Shown here piece by piece: positions 37,169 through 45,334 of a stretch of 64,000 nucleotides of DNA. Origin of the DNA: JAHRVQ01 sp029941905 (GTDB taxonomy: Bacteria; Pseudomonadota; Gammaproteobacteria; Pseudomonadales; Azotimanducaceae). The first letter of the stretch is position 1. Each line of letters starts with the position of its first letter. The notes below the pieces were generated by a model. The model worked only from the letters and a program-made list of their open reading frames with translations, was not told the DNA's origin and did no database searches. The stretch spans positions 33,615 to 97,614 of the forward strand of contig JAPYTQ010000018.1 in NCBI GenBank assembly GCA_029941905.1, read 5' to 3'. The translations under genes were made by a program, and so were the position numbers.

Positions 37169-37870
37169 CTAGCCTTTTCGTTCGACACCATTAGGCGTGC
37201 TGACCAGTAGAATGTCAGCAGGTTTGCGGGCAAACAGCCCGTTCGTAACCACTCCCACAATATTGTTGATGGCTGCCTCCAACGCTTGCGCGTCTTTGAT
37301 CTCAAGATCGTGCACATCAAGAATAAGGTTGCCGTTATCGGTCACAAAATCATCCCGGTAAACAGGTCGACCGCCAAGGTTCACCAGTTGTCTTGCGACT
37401 GCGGAGCGGGCCATGGGAACAACCTCGACTGGTAAAGGGTATTTCCCCAGGGTCCGGACCAGTTTGGATTGATCAACAATACAAATAAACTGATCGGCAA
37501 CCGAGGCTACAATCTTTTCCCGTGTCAAGGCGCCACCACCACCTTTGATGAGTTCGAGCTTGTCGTTGGTTTCATCCGCACCGTCAATATAGAACATCAT
37601 CTGCTTGACACTGTTGAGTTCATAGACAGGGATGCCGTGAGACCTGAGTCTTTCTTCTGAGGCAACTGAACTGGCGACAGTCCCGTCGAACTTGTGCTTC
37701 AGGGTGGCTAGTTCATCGATGAAGAAGTTTGCAGTTGAGCCAGTGCCGACGCCAATAACTGAATCGCTGCCCAGATAAGGGTCAATATACCCGGCGGCGG
37801 CTTTTGCGACTTGTTGTTTCAGGGTGTTCTGGTCTGGCTTGGGTATCGATGATGCCATAAATGGTGCCAT
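37169..37870 (-). CDS. rpiA: Ribose-5-phosphate isomerase A
   Basis: RpiA interconverts ribose-5-phosphate and ribulose-5-phosphate. Visible motifs are VIGVGTGSTANFFIDEL, DGADETNDKLELIKGGGGALTREKIVA and a C-terminal GLFARKPADILL. Length is 233 residues from ATG 37870; GTG at 37891 and ATG at 37858 are also possible and no strong ribosome site decides. It converges on the D-hydroxyacid dehydrogenase gene with 10 bp between and is divergent from ilvA, an arrangement known from Pseudomonas. Confidence 0.94.
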   Translation of the reverse strand: MAPFMASSIPKPDQNTLKQQVAKAAAGYIDPYLGSDSVIGVGTGSTANFFIDELATLKHKFDGTVASSVASEERLRSHGIPVYELNSVKQMMFYIDGADETNDKLELIKGGGGALTREKIVASVADQFICIVDQSKLVRTLGKYPLPVEVVPMARSAVARQLVNLGGRPVYRDDFVTDNGNLILDVHDLEIKDAQALEAAINNIVGVVTNGLFARKPADILLVSTPNGVERKG

Positions 37871-37916
37871 AAGAGGTTGAGGTGTTAACACGGTAGCGTC
37901 AGTCTATACTAAGCAA

Positions 37917-39443
37917 ATGAACAAGAGCTACGCAAACAAGTACGTTAAGAAAATACTACAAGCAGATGTTTATGAGGTGGCCGAGCAGACTCCGCTGGAG
38001 TCTGCGGACAATTTGTCTGACAGACTGGCCAATCGGATTTTATTCAAACGCGAAGACCTGCAACCGGTGTTTAGTTTCAAATTGCGCGGTGCTTACAACA
38101 AGATCAGGCGATTGACAGAAACTGAAAGAAAGGCGGGTGTTATCACCGCGTCTGCTGGCAATCACGCCCAGGGCGTAGCCCTGGCTGCGCGCAAACTGGG
38201 CATCAAAGCAGTGATTGTGATGGGTAAGAACACACCCGAAATCAAAGTCGATGCGGTAAGACGATTGGGTGCACAGGTGGTTCTATTTGGCGATAGTTAC
38301 GACGATGCAACGGACCATGCGAACCAACTGGTAAAAGATAAAGGATACGTCTACGTACATGCCTTCGACGATGTCGACGTGATTGCCGGGCAAGGCACCA
38401 TCGGTATGGAAATATTGCGACAACAACCCGGTAACCTGGATGCGGTGTTTGTCCCGGTTGGTGGCGGCGGGTTGATCGGCGGTATTGGCGCGTATATTAA
38501 GTACCTGCGACCCGAAGTAAAAATCATCGGTGTTGAGGCAGAAGGTTCTGCCTGTATGTCAGCTGCGCTGGCTGCGGGCAGAAGGGTCACGCTCAAGGCA
38601 GATGAGATAGACCAGTTTGCAGATGGTACAGCAGTACGTCAGGTGGGAATGGAGAACTTCCGATTAGCCAGGGAAACTGTTGACGAAGTATTGACTGTTT
38701 CTATCGACGAGATCTGTGCAGGGATCAAAGACATATTCGAAGATACCCGCAGTATCTCCGAGCCATCCGGCGCACTCGCCGTAGCAGGTATCAAGCAATA
38801 TATCACTCGAACCGGGCTGCGCGACCAGACTTACGTCGCAATCCTCAGTGGCGCGAATATGAATTTTGACCGATTACGACATATTTCCGAGCGCACCGAG
38901 ATAGGAGAAAAACGAGAAGTGTTGTTGAGCGTTGCTATTCCCGAGCAGCAGGGCAGTTTCAGGAAATTCTGTTCCGTAGTTGGTAAGCGAAATATCACAG
39001 AATTCAACTATCGATATGCGAGCCAGGACGGTGCCCAGGTTCTGGTGGGCGTGCAAACCCGTGTGGACTCGGCAGACCGAAATGATTTTCTGAAGAAACT
39101 GCAAAAGAACTACGAAGTCGTCGATCTGTCTGACAATGAGGTTGCCGTACTGCACGTTCGCCATATGGTTGGAGGCCCGGTTAAAGGGCTGATCAATGAA
39201 CGTTTGTTTCGGTTTGAATTTCCGGAGCAACCCGGTGCGCTAATGAAATTTCTCAACGTGCTGGGAAATTTCAATATTTCCATGTTTCACTATCGCAACC
39301 ATGGATCTGCTTATGGGCGAGTGTTGGTGGGGATTCAGATTCCGAATAATTCGATGGGTAATTTCAGGAGAGGCCTGGACAAAATTGGTTACCGGTTCTG
39401 GGAAGAGACGGACAACCCGGCTTATCAGTTATTCCTTCGATAG
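37917..39443 (+). CDS. ilvA: Threonine ammonia-lyase, biosynthetic
   Basis: IlvA deaminates threonine to 2-oxobutanoate, the first step of isoleucine synthesis. The PLP lysine is in FSFKLRGAYNKI, followed by SAGNHAQGVALAARKLG and VPVGGGGLIGGI. Two C-terminal ACT-like regulatory domains follow (from LLSVAIPEQQGSFRKF and FRFEFPEQPGALMKF), which bind isoleucine and valine. At 508 residues it is the long allosteric type. TATACT just before the start may be a -10 in the short divergent spacer with rpiA. Confidence 0.95.
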   Translation: MNKSYANKYVKKILQADVYEVAEQTPLESADNLSDRLANRILFKREDLQPVFSFKLRGAYNKIRRLTETERKAGVITASAGNHAQGVALAARKLGIKAVIVMGKNTPEIKVDAVRRLGAQVVLFGDSYDDATDHANQLVKDKGYVYVHAFDDVDVIAGQGTIGMEILRQQPGNLDAVFVPVGGGGLIGGIGAYIKYLRPEVKIIGVEAEGSACMSAALAAGRRVTLKADEIDQFADGTAVRQVGMENFRLARETVDEVLTVSIDEICAGIKDIFEDTRSISEPSGALAVAGIKQYITRTGLRDQTYVAILSGANMNFDRLRHISERTEIGEKREVLLSVAIPEQQGSFRKFCSVVGKRNITEFNYRYASQDGAQVLVGVQTRVDSADRNDFLKKLQKNYEVVDLSDNEVAVLHVRHMVGGPVKGLINERLFRFEFPEQPGALMKFLNVLGNFNISMFHYRNHGSAYGRVLVGIQIPNNSMGNFRRGLDKIGYRFWEETDNPAYQLFLR

Positions 39444-39461
39444 AAGAAGCACGGTCCATCG

Positions 39462-40013
39462 TTATTCTCCCGATGGCGGATCTCCCAGCTGGAACAACTG
39501 ATATTCTTTTTCAAAGGCAAACAGCTTCATATCACTGATACGATCGACATATAATTCGCCCTGCAGGTGGTCAAATTCGTGTTGAAAGACTGTTGCAAGA
39601 AAACCAGTGACTTCCATTGAGCGTGGCTTGTTTTGCTGGTCAAGATATTCAACCAGGATGTGTTGCGGACGTTTTACATAGCCCATCATCCCCGGTATTG
39701 ACAGGCACCCCTCCCAGTATCCAGCAGCATTATTTTCGATGACGGTGATTTTTGGATTCACGAAGACGCTGAACGGAAGCGTTTCAATTTCTCCATAACG
39801 TGTTCTCGACTCCACTATCTCGATGACGACGACCTGGTATAAGACATCGATTTGTGGTGCCGCGAGACCAATTCCTCCAGCGGCGTGTAATGTCTCGCGC
39901 ATATCTTCAACGAGGATATTGAACTCTGCCATACCAATATCGTTAGTCGGATAGGGTAAAGCCAGCTTCCGTAATGTTGGATGCCCCATCCTGATAACTT
40001 CTCTTACTGTCAT
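39462..40013 (-). CDS. def: Peptide deformylase
   Basis: Def removes the formyl group from nascent chains. The three metal/catalytic motifs are GIGLAAPQ, EGCLSIP and QHEFDHLQG. At 183 residues it has the usual size. It is not next to fmt, as it would be beside dprA, so it may be a second deformylase; that cannot be tested here. Its end faces ilvA, and a palindromic operator-like site lies 45 bp upstream of its start. Confidence 0.92.
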   Translation of the reverse strand: MTVREVIRMGHPTLRKLALPYPTNDIGMAEFNILVEDMRETLHAAGGIGLAAPQIDVLYQVVVIEIVESRTRYGEIETLPFSVFVNPKITVIENNAAGYWEGCLSIPGMMGYVKRPQHILVEYLDQQNKPRSMEVTGFLATVFQHEFDHLQGELYVDRISDMKLFAFEKEYQLFQLGDPPSGE

Positions 40014-40058
40014 GGTTTATTCCATTTTGTTTCACTTTAATTCACTTATTTATACGTA

Positions 40059-40074
40059 ATGAAACCAGTTTCAT
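40059..40074. promoter_or_regulatory. Perfect palindrome ATGAAAC-CA-GTTTCAT, TetR-type (PsrA-like) operator candidate
   Basis: A 7-2-7 perfect palindrome between def and a 30-residue membrane peptide. The core GAAAC-N2-GTTTC fits the motif reported for PsrA of Pseudomonas (GAAAC-N2-4-GTTTC). It lies 46 bp upstream of def and 136 bp upstream of the peptide gene. Inferred from symmetry only. Confidence 0.35.
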
Positions 40075-40209
40075 ACTGTCAATGAGAACCTGTCGACATT
40101 TATTGAAAATAATTTCGCATAATCGCTATCAATATTTGATTAATATCAGCATTGGTTATATCTTAATTAACTCATTCGTTAAAAGGGATTTTCATTTCAG
40201 GAAATTGGC

Positions 40210-40302
40210 ATGAACAAGAAACCAGATTTGATTTTCATCATATTCGTCCTTTTCGGGCTCGGCATCGCAGTTAATGCTGTTGGCCAGGTGCTTGGGCTAT
40301 AA
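40210..40302 (+). CDS. Small single-helix membrane peptide (30 residues)
   Basis: ATG at 40210 to TAA at 40302 codes MNKKPDLIFIIFVLFGLGI and then AVNAVGQVLGL. A short basic start and one 20-residue hydrophobic helix suggest an inner-membrane peptide. AGGA lies 7 bp before the ATG, and the upstream 190 bp is AT-rich with promoter-like sequence. No function is known to me. It is otherwise alone in the 412-bp gap between def and fau (40014-40425); the rest of the gap shows only the palindrome at 40059. Confidence 0.6.
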   Translation: MNKKPDLIFIIFVLFGLGIAVNAVGQVLGL

Positions 40303-40425
40303 GCACAAATACCCCGTTCGGACGTCTGCTCAATCCCCCTTGGTTCACTCTTAGTTAGCTCCCTTTAAGTTACCCAGACTCTAATAGCCACACCTGAATT
40401 ACTCGCACTGACTTTAATTGCACAG

Positions 40426-41085
40426 TTACAGCTTACTAGGTCGCGCCACGCTGGTCCTGTTTTGCTGCGTCGGAACAGCTGTATCGGAACAATAGATGAC
40501 TTCCCTTTCGGTGACGATAGCTTGCAAAGGTATGTCCCAGGCATTGGATGACAATTCGGCACATTCCTGAATGGAGTAGGCAATTCCCACCAGTCTCGGT
40601 TTGTGCCAGGCTTTATGCCGGTTCTCGAACGTTCGGTCATAATAGCCCTTACCCATTCCAAGACGATTCCCCTGACGATCAAAGCCCACCAGTGGCACGA
40701 GTACGACATCGAGCATCAGCGGGTCCAGGTGAAATCGAGGGTTATAACATGGTTCAATTATTCCGTACGTGTTCAGGGCCGTTCGATCTGGGTCAAATAG
40801 CTGAAAAAATAGCCGCTGGTTCTCCCATCGACGGAGTGAATCACTGATTTGTGGCAGATACCAGGCGGTATCATCGGCCAGCGTTAGCCCGGAGATGTCT
40901 GCCTCACCATCTGTCGGCCAGTAAAGCCCGACATTGCGAGCCTTGATAAAGAATATCTGCCGATAAAGTTGCCGGATGATATCCCGGCTGGACTGTGCCT
41001 GATGCGAGGTGGGGAGAGATCGTCTTCGAGCACGCAGTTCTTTGCGGAGTTTCTTTCGTGCTGAGCTATTCACTGGGCGTGTCAT
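40426..41085 (-). CDS. fau: 5-formyltetrahydrofolate cyclo-ligase
   Basis: Fau (YgfA) converts 5-formyl-THF to 5,10-methenyl-THF, using ATP. The N-terminal KKLRKELRARRRSL and the C-terminal LVPLVGFDRQGNRLGMGKGYYDRTF are typical. Length is 219 residues from ATG 41085; GTG at 41073 is an alternative. Both possible starts are preceded by ACACGCCCA, in a 12-bp tandem repeat, and no Shine-Dalgarno is seen. It lies just downstream of the 6S RNA gene, as in E. coli, where ssrS and ygfA are co-transcribed. Confidence 0.93.
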   Translation of the reverse strand: MTRPVNSSARKKLRKELRARRRSLPTSHQAQSSRDIIRQLYRQIFFIKARNVGLYWPTDGEADISGLTLADDTAWYLPQISDSLRRWENQRLFFQLFDPDRTALNTYGIIEPCYNPRFHLDPLMLDVVLVPLVGFDRQGNRLGMGKGYYDRTFENRHKAWHKPRLVGIAYSIQECAELSSNAWDIPLQAIVTEREVIYCSDTAVPTQQNRTSVARPSKL

Positions 41086-41116
41086 TGGGCGTGTCACACG
41101 CCAGGGGCCCAATGAC
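41081..41116 (-). promoter_or_regulatory. Hairpin enclosing the fau start codon
   Basis: GTCATTGGGC (41081-41090) and GCCCAATGAC (41107-41116) form a perfect 10-bp stem with a 16-base loop. In the minus-strand RNA the 3' arm contains the fau ATG (41085-41083). The structure would hide the start codon after 6S RNA is processed away, or define the 3' end of the 6S precursor. Confidence 0.5.
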
Positions 41117-41136
41117 TATTAAACCCTGACGTAAAA

Positions 41137-41313
41137 CGTTCCCCAAATTGCCGCTGTTCTGATAGGCCCTTGAACCCAGCGGTTCAAGGCGGTGGTCCCT
41201 AACCGGCATTAGGCTTTCCGAATTCGGACATGCACATCAACCATGATAAAAGACCTCCTGGGCGTCGCATAAAGGGTCGAGGACATATCGACTGGCAAAC
41301 AACCCAGGGAACA
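41137..41313 (-). ncRNA. ssrS: 6S RNA
   Basis: 6S RNA binds sigma-70 RNA polymerase holoenzyme and mimics an open promoter. It lies between zapA and fau, the fixed gammaproteobacterial position. The minus strand begins GTTCCCTGGGTTG and ends CAATTTGGGGAAC, so the termini pair. The conserved 3' hairpin CCTTGAACC...GGGTTCAAGGG is clear, as in E. coli. Length is about 177 nt. A TATAAT box (41321-41326 complement) sits 7-8 bp before the predicted 5' end. Ends are estimated from pairing. Confidence 0.9.
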
Positions 41314-41320
41314 TTAGCTG

Positions 41321-41326
41321 ATTATA
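41321..41326 (-). promoter_or_regulatory. -10 box of the 6S RNA promoter
   Basis: The minus strand reads TATAAT followed by seven bases to the predicted start of 6S RNA at about 41313. A perfect -10 consensus at the right distance; the -35 is not clear. Confidence 0.6.
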
Positions 41327-41356
41327 TATGAATCTCTTTCCGCTGCACGCCTCTGG

Positions 41357-41671
41357 TCAGCGTTTTTCTGCCTTTAGTCGGTTAATGGTCTGCTCCAGCT
41401 TGGTAGACAGAGTCTGAATTTCATTGATCTGAGTCTCAATCACATCGCTATTTGACTGTGATTGCTCAAGATAATCATTGGCAATGTTTAATGCGGCCAT
41501 GACAGCTATACGATCAAGACCTAGAATACTCGCGTTGCTCTTTACGTCTCGCATCTTGATGTCGACATATTCGGCAGATTTTTTTAGAGCACTCACCTCG
41601 TCGGGTTCGCAGGTAACCTGGTAGTCCTTTTCCAATATGGACACGGTCACAGTTTCAATGTCGGCAGTCAT
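41357..41671 (-). CDS. zapA: Cell division protein ZapA
   Basis: ZapA bundles FtsZ filaments at the division ring. The 104-residue protein has an N-terminal globular part (VTVSILEKDYQVTCEPDE) and a C-terminal coiled coil (IAVMAALNIANDYLEQSQSN, then INEIQTLSTKLEQTINRL). It lies just upstream of 6S RNA and 10 bp after the ZapB-like gene, the common order. Confidence 0.93.
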   Translation of the reverse strand: MTADIETVTVSILEKDYQVTCEPDEVSALKKSAEYVDIKMRDVKSNASILGLDRIAVMAALNIANDYLEQSQSNSDVIETQINEIQTLSTKLEQTINRLKAEKR

Positions 41672-41681
41672 AAGTCGTTCC

Positions 41682-41879
41682 CTATTCTTGCTCCAGGGCC
41701 TTCAAGCGCATAATCATGGCTTCTATTTTGCTTTTGGCGAGCTCGTTTTTTTCCAGTAAGTGAGTGCGTTCCTGCCGCCAGTTTTCTTTGTCGGCCACCA
41801 TAAGTGTCTGCTTTTTTTCCAGCTCATCACATATTTCAATGAGCTCATCTATCTTTCTTTCCAGGTCATGTAGTTCCAC
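41682..41879 (-). CDS. ZapB-like coiled-coil protein (TIGR02449 family)
   Basis: A 65-residue, nearly all-helical protein with heptad patterning (LERKIDELIEICDELEKKQT and LEKNELAKSKIEAMIMRLKALEQ). Genes of this family lie beside zapA in Pseudomonas-like bacteria and are taken as ZapB-type partners. The start is GTG at 41879. Likely co-transcribed with zapA; divergent from ygfB. Confidence 0.85.
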   Translation of the reverse strand: MELHDLERKIDELIEICDELEKKQTLMVADKENWRQERTHLLEKNELAKSKIEAMIMRLKALEQE

Positions 41880-41986
41880 TATAGATCACCAACAACTTTT
41901 GTGTCAGGTACTATAAGTCTACCCTTCTACAAAGGTCAAACCCACTAGCGTAAGATAGCCGGTTTTAGATACGAGTGTTAAGACAC

Positions 41987-42514
41987 ATGAATTTTGCCAT
42001 TTTGGATGAGCAATTAAGCCAAAGAAAACCCTCATCTACCGCGTCAGAATTTCACGGCTTGCTGACTGGTTGGTTCTCTGCGGGGTCGACCTGGACCGTT
42101 GATGAACAAAAGGGCGTGCTGTCGAAGTGGATTGGCGATGAACCGGTGAGTGAAACACTCACCGGTCTGGTTTCGACACTCGCGTCAGAAACCCTCGCTG
42201 TGCTCGCGGACGACGACTATGGGTTTCAACTACTGGTCCCGGAAGATAACATCGCGATCAATACCAGGAGCCGTGCCGTGAGCCAGTGGTGTGAAGGGTT
42301 TTTATTGGGGTTTGGTATGACAGGTCGATTCCAGCAAAGTGATCTCGGCGAAGAAGCCGCTGAAATTATCAGCGACCTCGCCCGAATTGCGAGTCTCGAT
42401 GAGGAGATCCCGGACTCCGAAGAAAACGAAACTGACTTGATGGAAATTAACGAGTATGTGCGAGTGTCGGTTCTGCTGGTGTATACGGAATGCGGCAAAC
42501 AATCGGTTCGCTAG
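41987..42514 (+). CDS. ygfB: UPF0149 family protein YgfB
   Basis: A 175-residue acidic protein of the YgfB/YecA family. Motifs are EFHGLLTGWFSAG, WCEGFLLGFGM and a C-terminal EINEYVRVSVLLVYTE. The biochemical role is unclear; in Pseudomonas YgfB affects gene expression and AmpR-linked resistance. Start at ATG 41987, with GTG at 41975 as an alternative. It is the first gene of ygfB-pepP-ubiI. Confidence 0.9.
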   Translation: MNFAILDEQLSQRKPSSTASEFHGLLTGWFSAGSTWTVDEQKGVLSKWIGDEPVSETLTGLVSTLASETLAVLADDDYGFQLLVPEDNIAINTRSRAVSQWCEGFLLGFGMTGRFQQSDLGEEAAEIISDLARIASLDEEIPDSEENETDLMEINEYVRVSVLLVYTECGKQSVR

Positions 42515-42578
42515 TTTGATCAGGCTAGTTACGACCAGTAATTTTAAAATAAGGTGATTTTTACAACAGGGCAATCCC

Positions 42579-43925
42579 GTGAATATGACGACAGTAAAAA
42601 TAGGCTTGAAGGAGTTTGCGCAACGGCGCAGGGAACTGATGGCGCTGATGGAAGTAAACAGCATTGCGATCCTGCCGAGTGCTGGTTTGATGCGCCGAAA
42701 TAACGATGTTGAGTTTCAATTTCGCCAGGATAGTGACTTTCATTATCTCACCGGTTTCGATGAGCCGGAATCAGTTTTTGTGCTGATACCGGGTCGGGAG
42801 CATGGCGAGTGTATTCTGTTCTGCCGGGAAAGGGACGCCAGCATGGAACAGTGGCATGGGAAAATAGTTGGCCCGGAAAGGGCAATGCAACTCTATGGTA
42901 TTGACGATGCCTTCCCGATTGCAGACATCGACGACATATTGCCCGGCCTGATCGAAGCGAAATCAAAGTTGTATTACGGCATGGGCTCACATGCGGAGTT
43001 TGACGGTCGAATCATTGCATGGGTTAACAGTATAAGCACCAATCAACAGACCGGTACCCGGCCACCTGGAGAATTCGTTCAGCTTGGTCAATATTTGCAT
43101 GAATTGCGATTGTTCAAGAGCAAACAGGAAGTTGCGGTGATAAAACGTGCTGCTGAAATTACCGCAATGGGGCACAAACGGCTTCTCGCCAACACCACGG
43201 CTGGTATGTATGAATACCAGCTCGAAGGAGAACTACTGCACACGTTTATGATGAACGGTGCGAGATCACCTGCTTATCCGTCGATTGTTGGTTCCGGCCA
43301 CAACGGCTGTATCCTGCACTATATCCAGAATGACGATCAGATTAAGAAAGGAGACCTGGTACTGGTAGATGCAGGATGTGAATACGAGTATTACGCGACA
43401 GATGTGACGCGCACATTCCCCGTCAGTGGCAAGTTTTCTAAAGCACAAAAAGAAATATACAGCATCGTCCTGGCGGCGCAGCAAGCTGCGATTGAGACCA
43501 TTAAACCGGGTAACCACTGGAACCAACCTCATGAAGCAGCCGTACAGGTGATCACCAGTGGTCTGGTCGAGTTAGGACTATTGGAAGGTGAGGTAGAAGA
43601 GCTGATTACATCTGAAGCTTACAAGAAATTCTATATGCATCGGACCGGCCACTGGATGGGTCTGGATGTGCACGACGTCGGGGAATACAAAATTGCCAAT
43701 ACCTGGCGCATGTTCGAAGCGGGTATGGTGACCACTATTGAACCGGGCATCTACATTTCGGAGGACCTGGATGACGTACCTGCTAAATATCGTGGGATCG
43801 GCATCCGTTTAGAAGATGATGTGCTGGTAACCAGGCAAGGGCATGAAATTCTCACTGCATCAATTCCGAAAACCATCGACGAGGTTGAAGGTTACATGAC
43901 TAATACCGTTGTGGATGTTGCCTGA
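42579..43925 (+). CDS. pepP: Xaa-Pro aminopeptidase
   Basis: PepP removes N-terminal residues before proline. The pita-bread fold metal ligands are in LVDAGCEYEYYATDVTRTFP, the HRTGHWMGLDVHDVG motif and TIEPGIYI with the final EDDVLV. The N-terminal creatinase-like domain has RQDSDFHYLTGFDEPE. Length is 448 residues from GTG 42579; ATG 42585 is nearly equivalent. It lies 12 bp before the ubiquinone hydroxylase. Confidence 0.95.
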   Translation: MNMTTVKIGLKEFAQRRRELMALMEVNSIAILPSAGLMRRNNDVEFQFRQDSDFHYLTGFDEPESVFVLIPGREHGECILFCRERDASMEQWHGKIVGPERAMQLYGIDDAFPIADIDDILPGLIEAKSKLYYGMGSHAEFDGRIIAWVNSISTNQQTGTRPPGEFVQLGQYLHELRLFKSKQEVAVIKRAAEITAMGHKRLLANTTAGMYEYQLEGELLHTFMMNGARSPAYPSIVGSGHNGCILHYIQNDDQIKKGDLVLVDAGCEYEYYATDVTRTFPVSGKFSKAQKEIYSIVLAAQQAAIETIKPGNHWNQPHEAAVQVITSGLVELGLLEGEVEELITSEAYKKFYMHRTGHWMGLDVHDVGEYKIANTWRMFEAGMVTTIEPGIYISEDLDDVPAKYRGIGIRLEDDVLVTRQGHEILTASIPKTIDEVEGYMTNTVVDVA

Positions 43926-43937
43926 GGCGGGAACCAG

Positions 43938-45200
43938 ATGGCTTCGAACTTCGAAACAATTAATTCTGAGGGCTATTTTGATGTTGTGATTTGCGGTGGC
44001 GGTCTGGTGGGTCTTGCGCTGGCAAATGCTCTAAAAGAAAGTGATCTGAAAATCGCCATCATCGACGCCCAGGGGCGACCGGCAGATTTCACTCAAAACA
44101 GCCCGGAATCTGGAAACTACACTCTGTCCGGTTTCGACCTCGACTCCGGCTATGCGCCGCGGGTGAGCGCCTTGAATGCCGCCACCATTAAAATGCTCAA
44201 GCGGTTGGGTGCATGGCAGGATGTGACTCGATCTTGCGCCATTAAAAAAATGTCAGTCAGGGACTCCACGGGTAGTGCCTCTATTGATTTCGACGCCAGT
44301 GAGGCCAACCTGGATTCCCTGGGTTACATTGTTGAGAACCGAGAGGTGCTTTCTGGGCTCGCAAATCAGCTCGACAAAGATGACCATGTCCAGCAATTTT
44401 GGAACACCCGTCTGGAATCATTGGAGCAAAGCGGTTCGGGCTATTCACTCCAACTGGCCAGTGACAGGCAATTGGACTGTCAGTTACTCATAGGGGCTGA
44501 TGGCGGCAACTCCCGGATCCGACAGCTGAACCACTTGCAGACTGTACGCTGGAACTATGGTCAGGATGCAGTGGTAAGCACCATCACAACCGAGAAGGAA
44601 CATGACGGCGTAGCGAGACAGTGGTTTACCCCTGAAGGTCCGCTGGCATTTCTGCCCCTGGAGGATTCTCGTCTTTGTTCCATCGTCTGGTCGACCCACG
44701 ATGCTGATTCGTTGATGGGCACGGAATCAGGTGTGGATGCCGTCAGCGAAGCGTTGTGCTGCAGACTGTCTGAAGCCAGCGAAGGAGAGTTGGGTGATGT
44801 ACTGGGGATTGACCAGCGTTTTAGTTTTCCGCTGGTGCAGCAACATTCACTCCGTTATGTGAAAAGCAACCTGGCGTTAATTGGAGATGCCGCACACACC
44901 ATACACCCCCTGGCGGGGCAGGGCGCTAATCTGGGGTTTGCGGATGCCGCTGCACTGGCCAGTGAATTGATGCAGAGTCGTTTCTCGGACGCAAATATTG
45001 GCGATCTGAGTTTGCTGCGAAGCTACGAAAGAGCCCGGCAACCGCAGAATCTGTTAATGACCTCGCTCATGGAAGCGTTTAAACGTTTGTACGCAACGGA
45101 TGATCCCGGGGTGAATTGGCTGCGCAATACCGGGATGAAATTTGTCAACGACAGCAAGCTGCTGAAGTCTCTGGTAGTCCGTATGGCAAGTGGTCTGTGA
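43938..45200 (+). CDS. ubiI: Ubiquinone biosynthesis flavin hydroxylase, UbiI-like
   Basis: A 420-residue aromatic-ring FAD monooxygenase. FAD motifs are DVVICGGGLVGLALANAL and the GDAAHTIHPLAGQGANLGF signature; the DG-type motif is LLIGADGGNS. Middle segments (HDGVARQWFTPEGPLAFLPL, SRLCSIVWS) resemble UbiI (VisC) more than UbiH. In the usual pepP-ubiH-ubiI order, ubiH would come first; here it is absent and the single gene follows pepP by 12 bp. It may hydroxylate C5 only, or cover more than one position. Confidence 0.82.
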   Translation: MASNFETINSEGYFDVVICGGGLVGLALANALKESDLKIAIIDAQGRPADFTQNSPESGNYTLSGFDLDSGYAPRVSALNAATIKMLKRLGAWQDVTRSCAIKKMSVRDSTGSASIDFDASEANLDSLGYIVENREVLSGLANQLDKDDHVQQFWNTRLESLEQSGSGYSLQLASDRQLDCQLLIGADGGNSRIRQLNHLQTVRWNYGQDAVVSTITTEKEHDGVARQWFTPEGPLAFLPLEDSRLCSIVWSTHDADSLMGTESGVDAVSEALCCRLSEASEGELGDVLGIDQRFSFPLVQQHSLRYVKSNLALIGDAAHTIHPLAGQGANLGFADAAALASELMQSRFSDANIGDLSLLRSYERARQPQNLLMTSLMEAFKRLYATDDPGVNWLRNTGMKFVNDSKLLKSLVVRMASGL

Positions 45201-45334
45201 GATTTTCTCCCTTGCGGCAACAAATCAAATTCATATTCAATTGAACCTGCTTCACTGTTCCCAAGAAAGCTAAGACGGTAGAATGTCGACCGATTTTTTC
45301 TGAATTTTCTTAGTATTGAAGGTTTCGTGACACG
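45201..45334. other. Leader region before the glycine cleavage operon
   Basis: 134 bp with a weak terminator-like hairpin: CGGT and ACCG around nine bases, followed by ATTTTTTC. The glycine riboswitch core seen upstream of gcvT in many bacteria was looked for and not found. Probably holds the gcv promoter. Confidence 0.35.

Noticed and set aside
40105..40125. Fur box before the small membrane peptide
   Set aside because: TGAAAATAATT resembles half of the Fur consensus, but the second half does not match and AT-rich sequence gives such hits by chance.
45201..45334. Glycine riboswitch before gcvT
   Set aside because: The conserved tandem aptamer core was not found; only a weak hairpin with a short T run is present.
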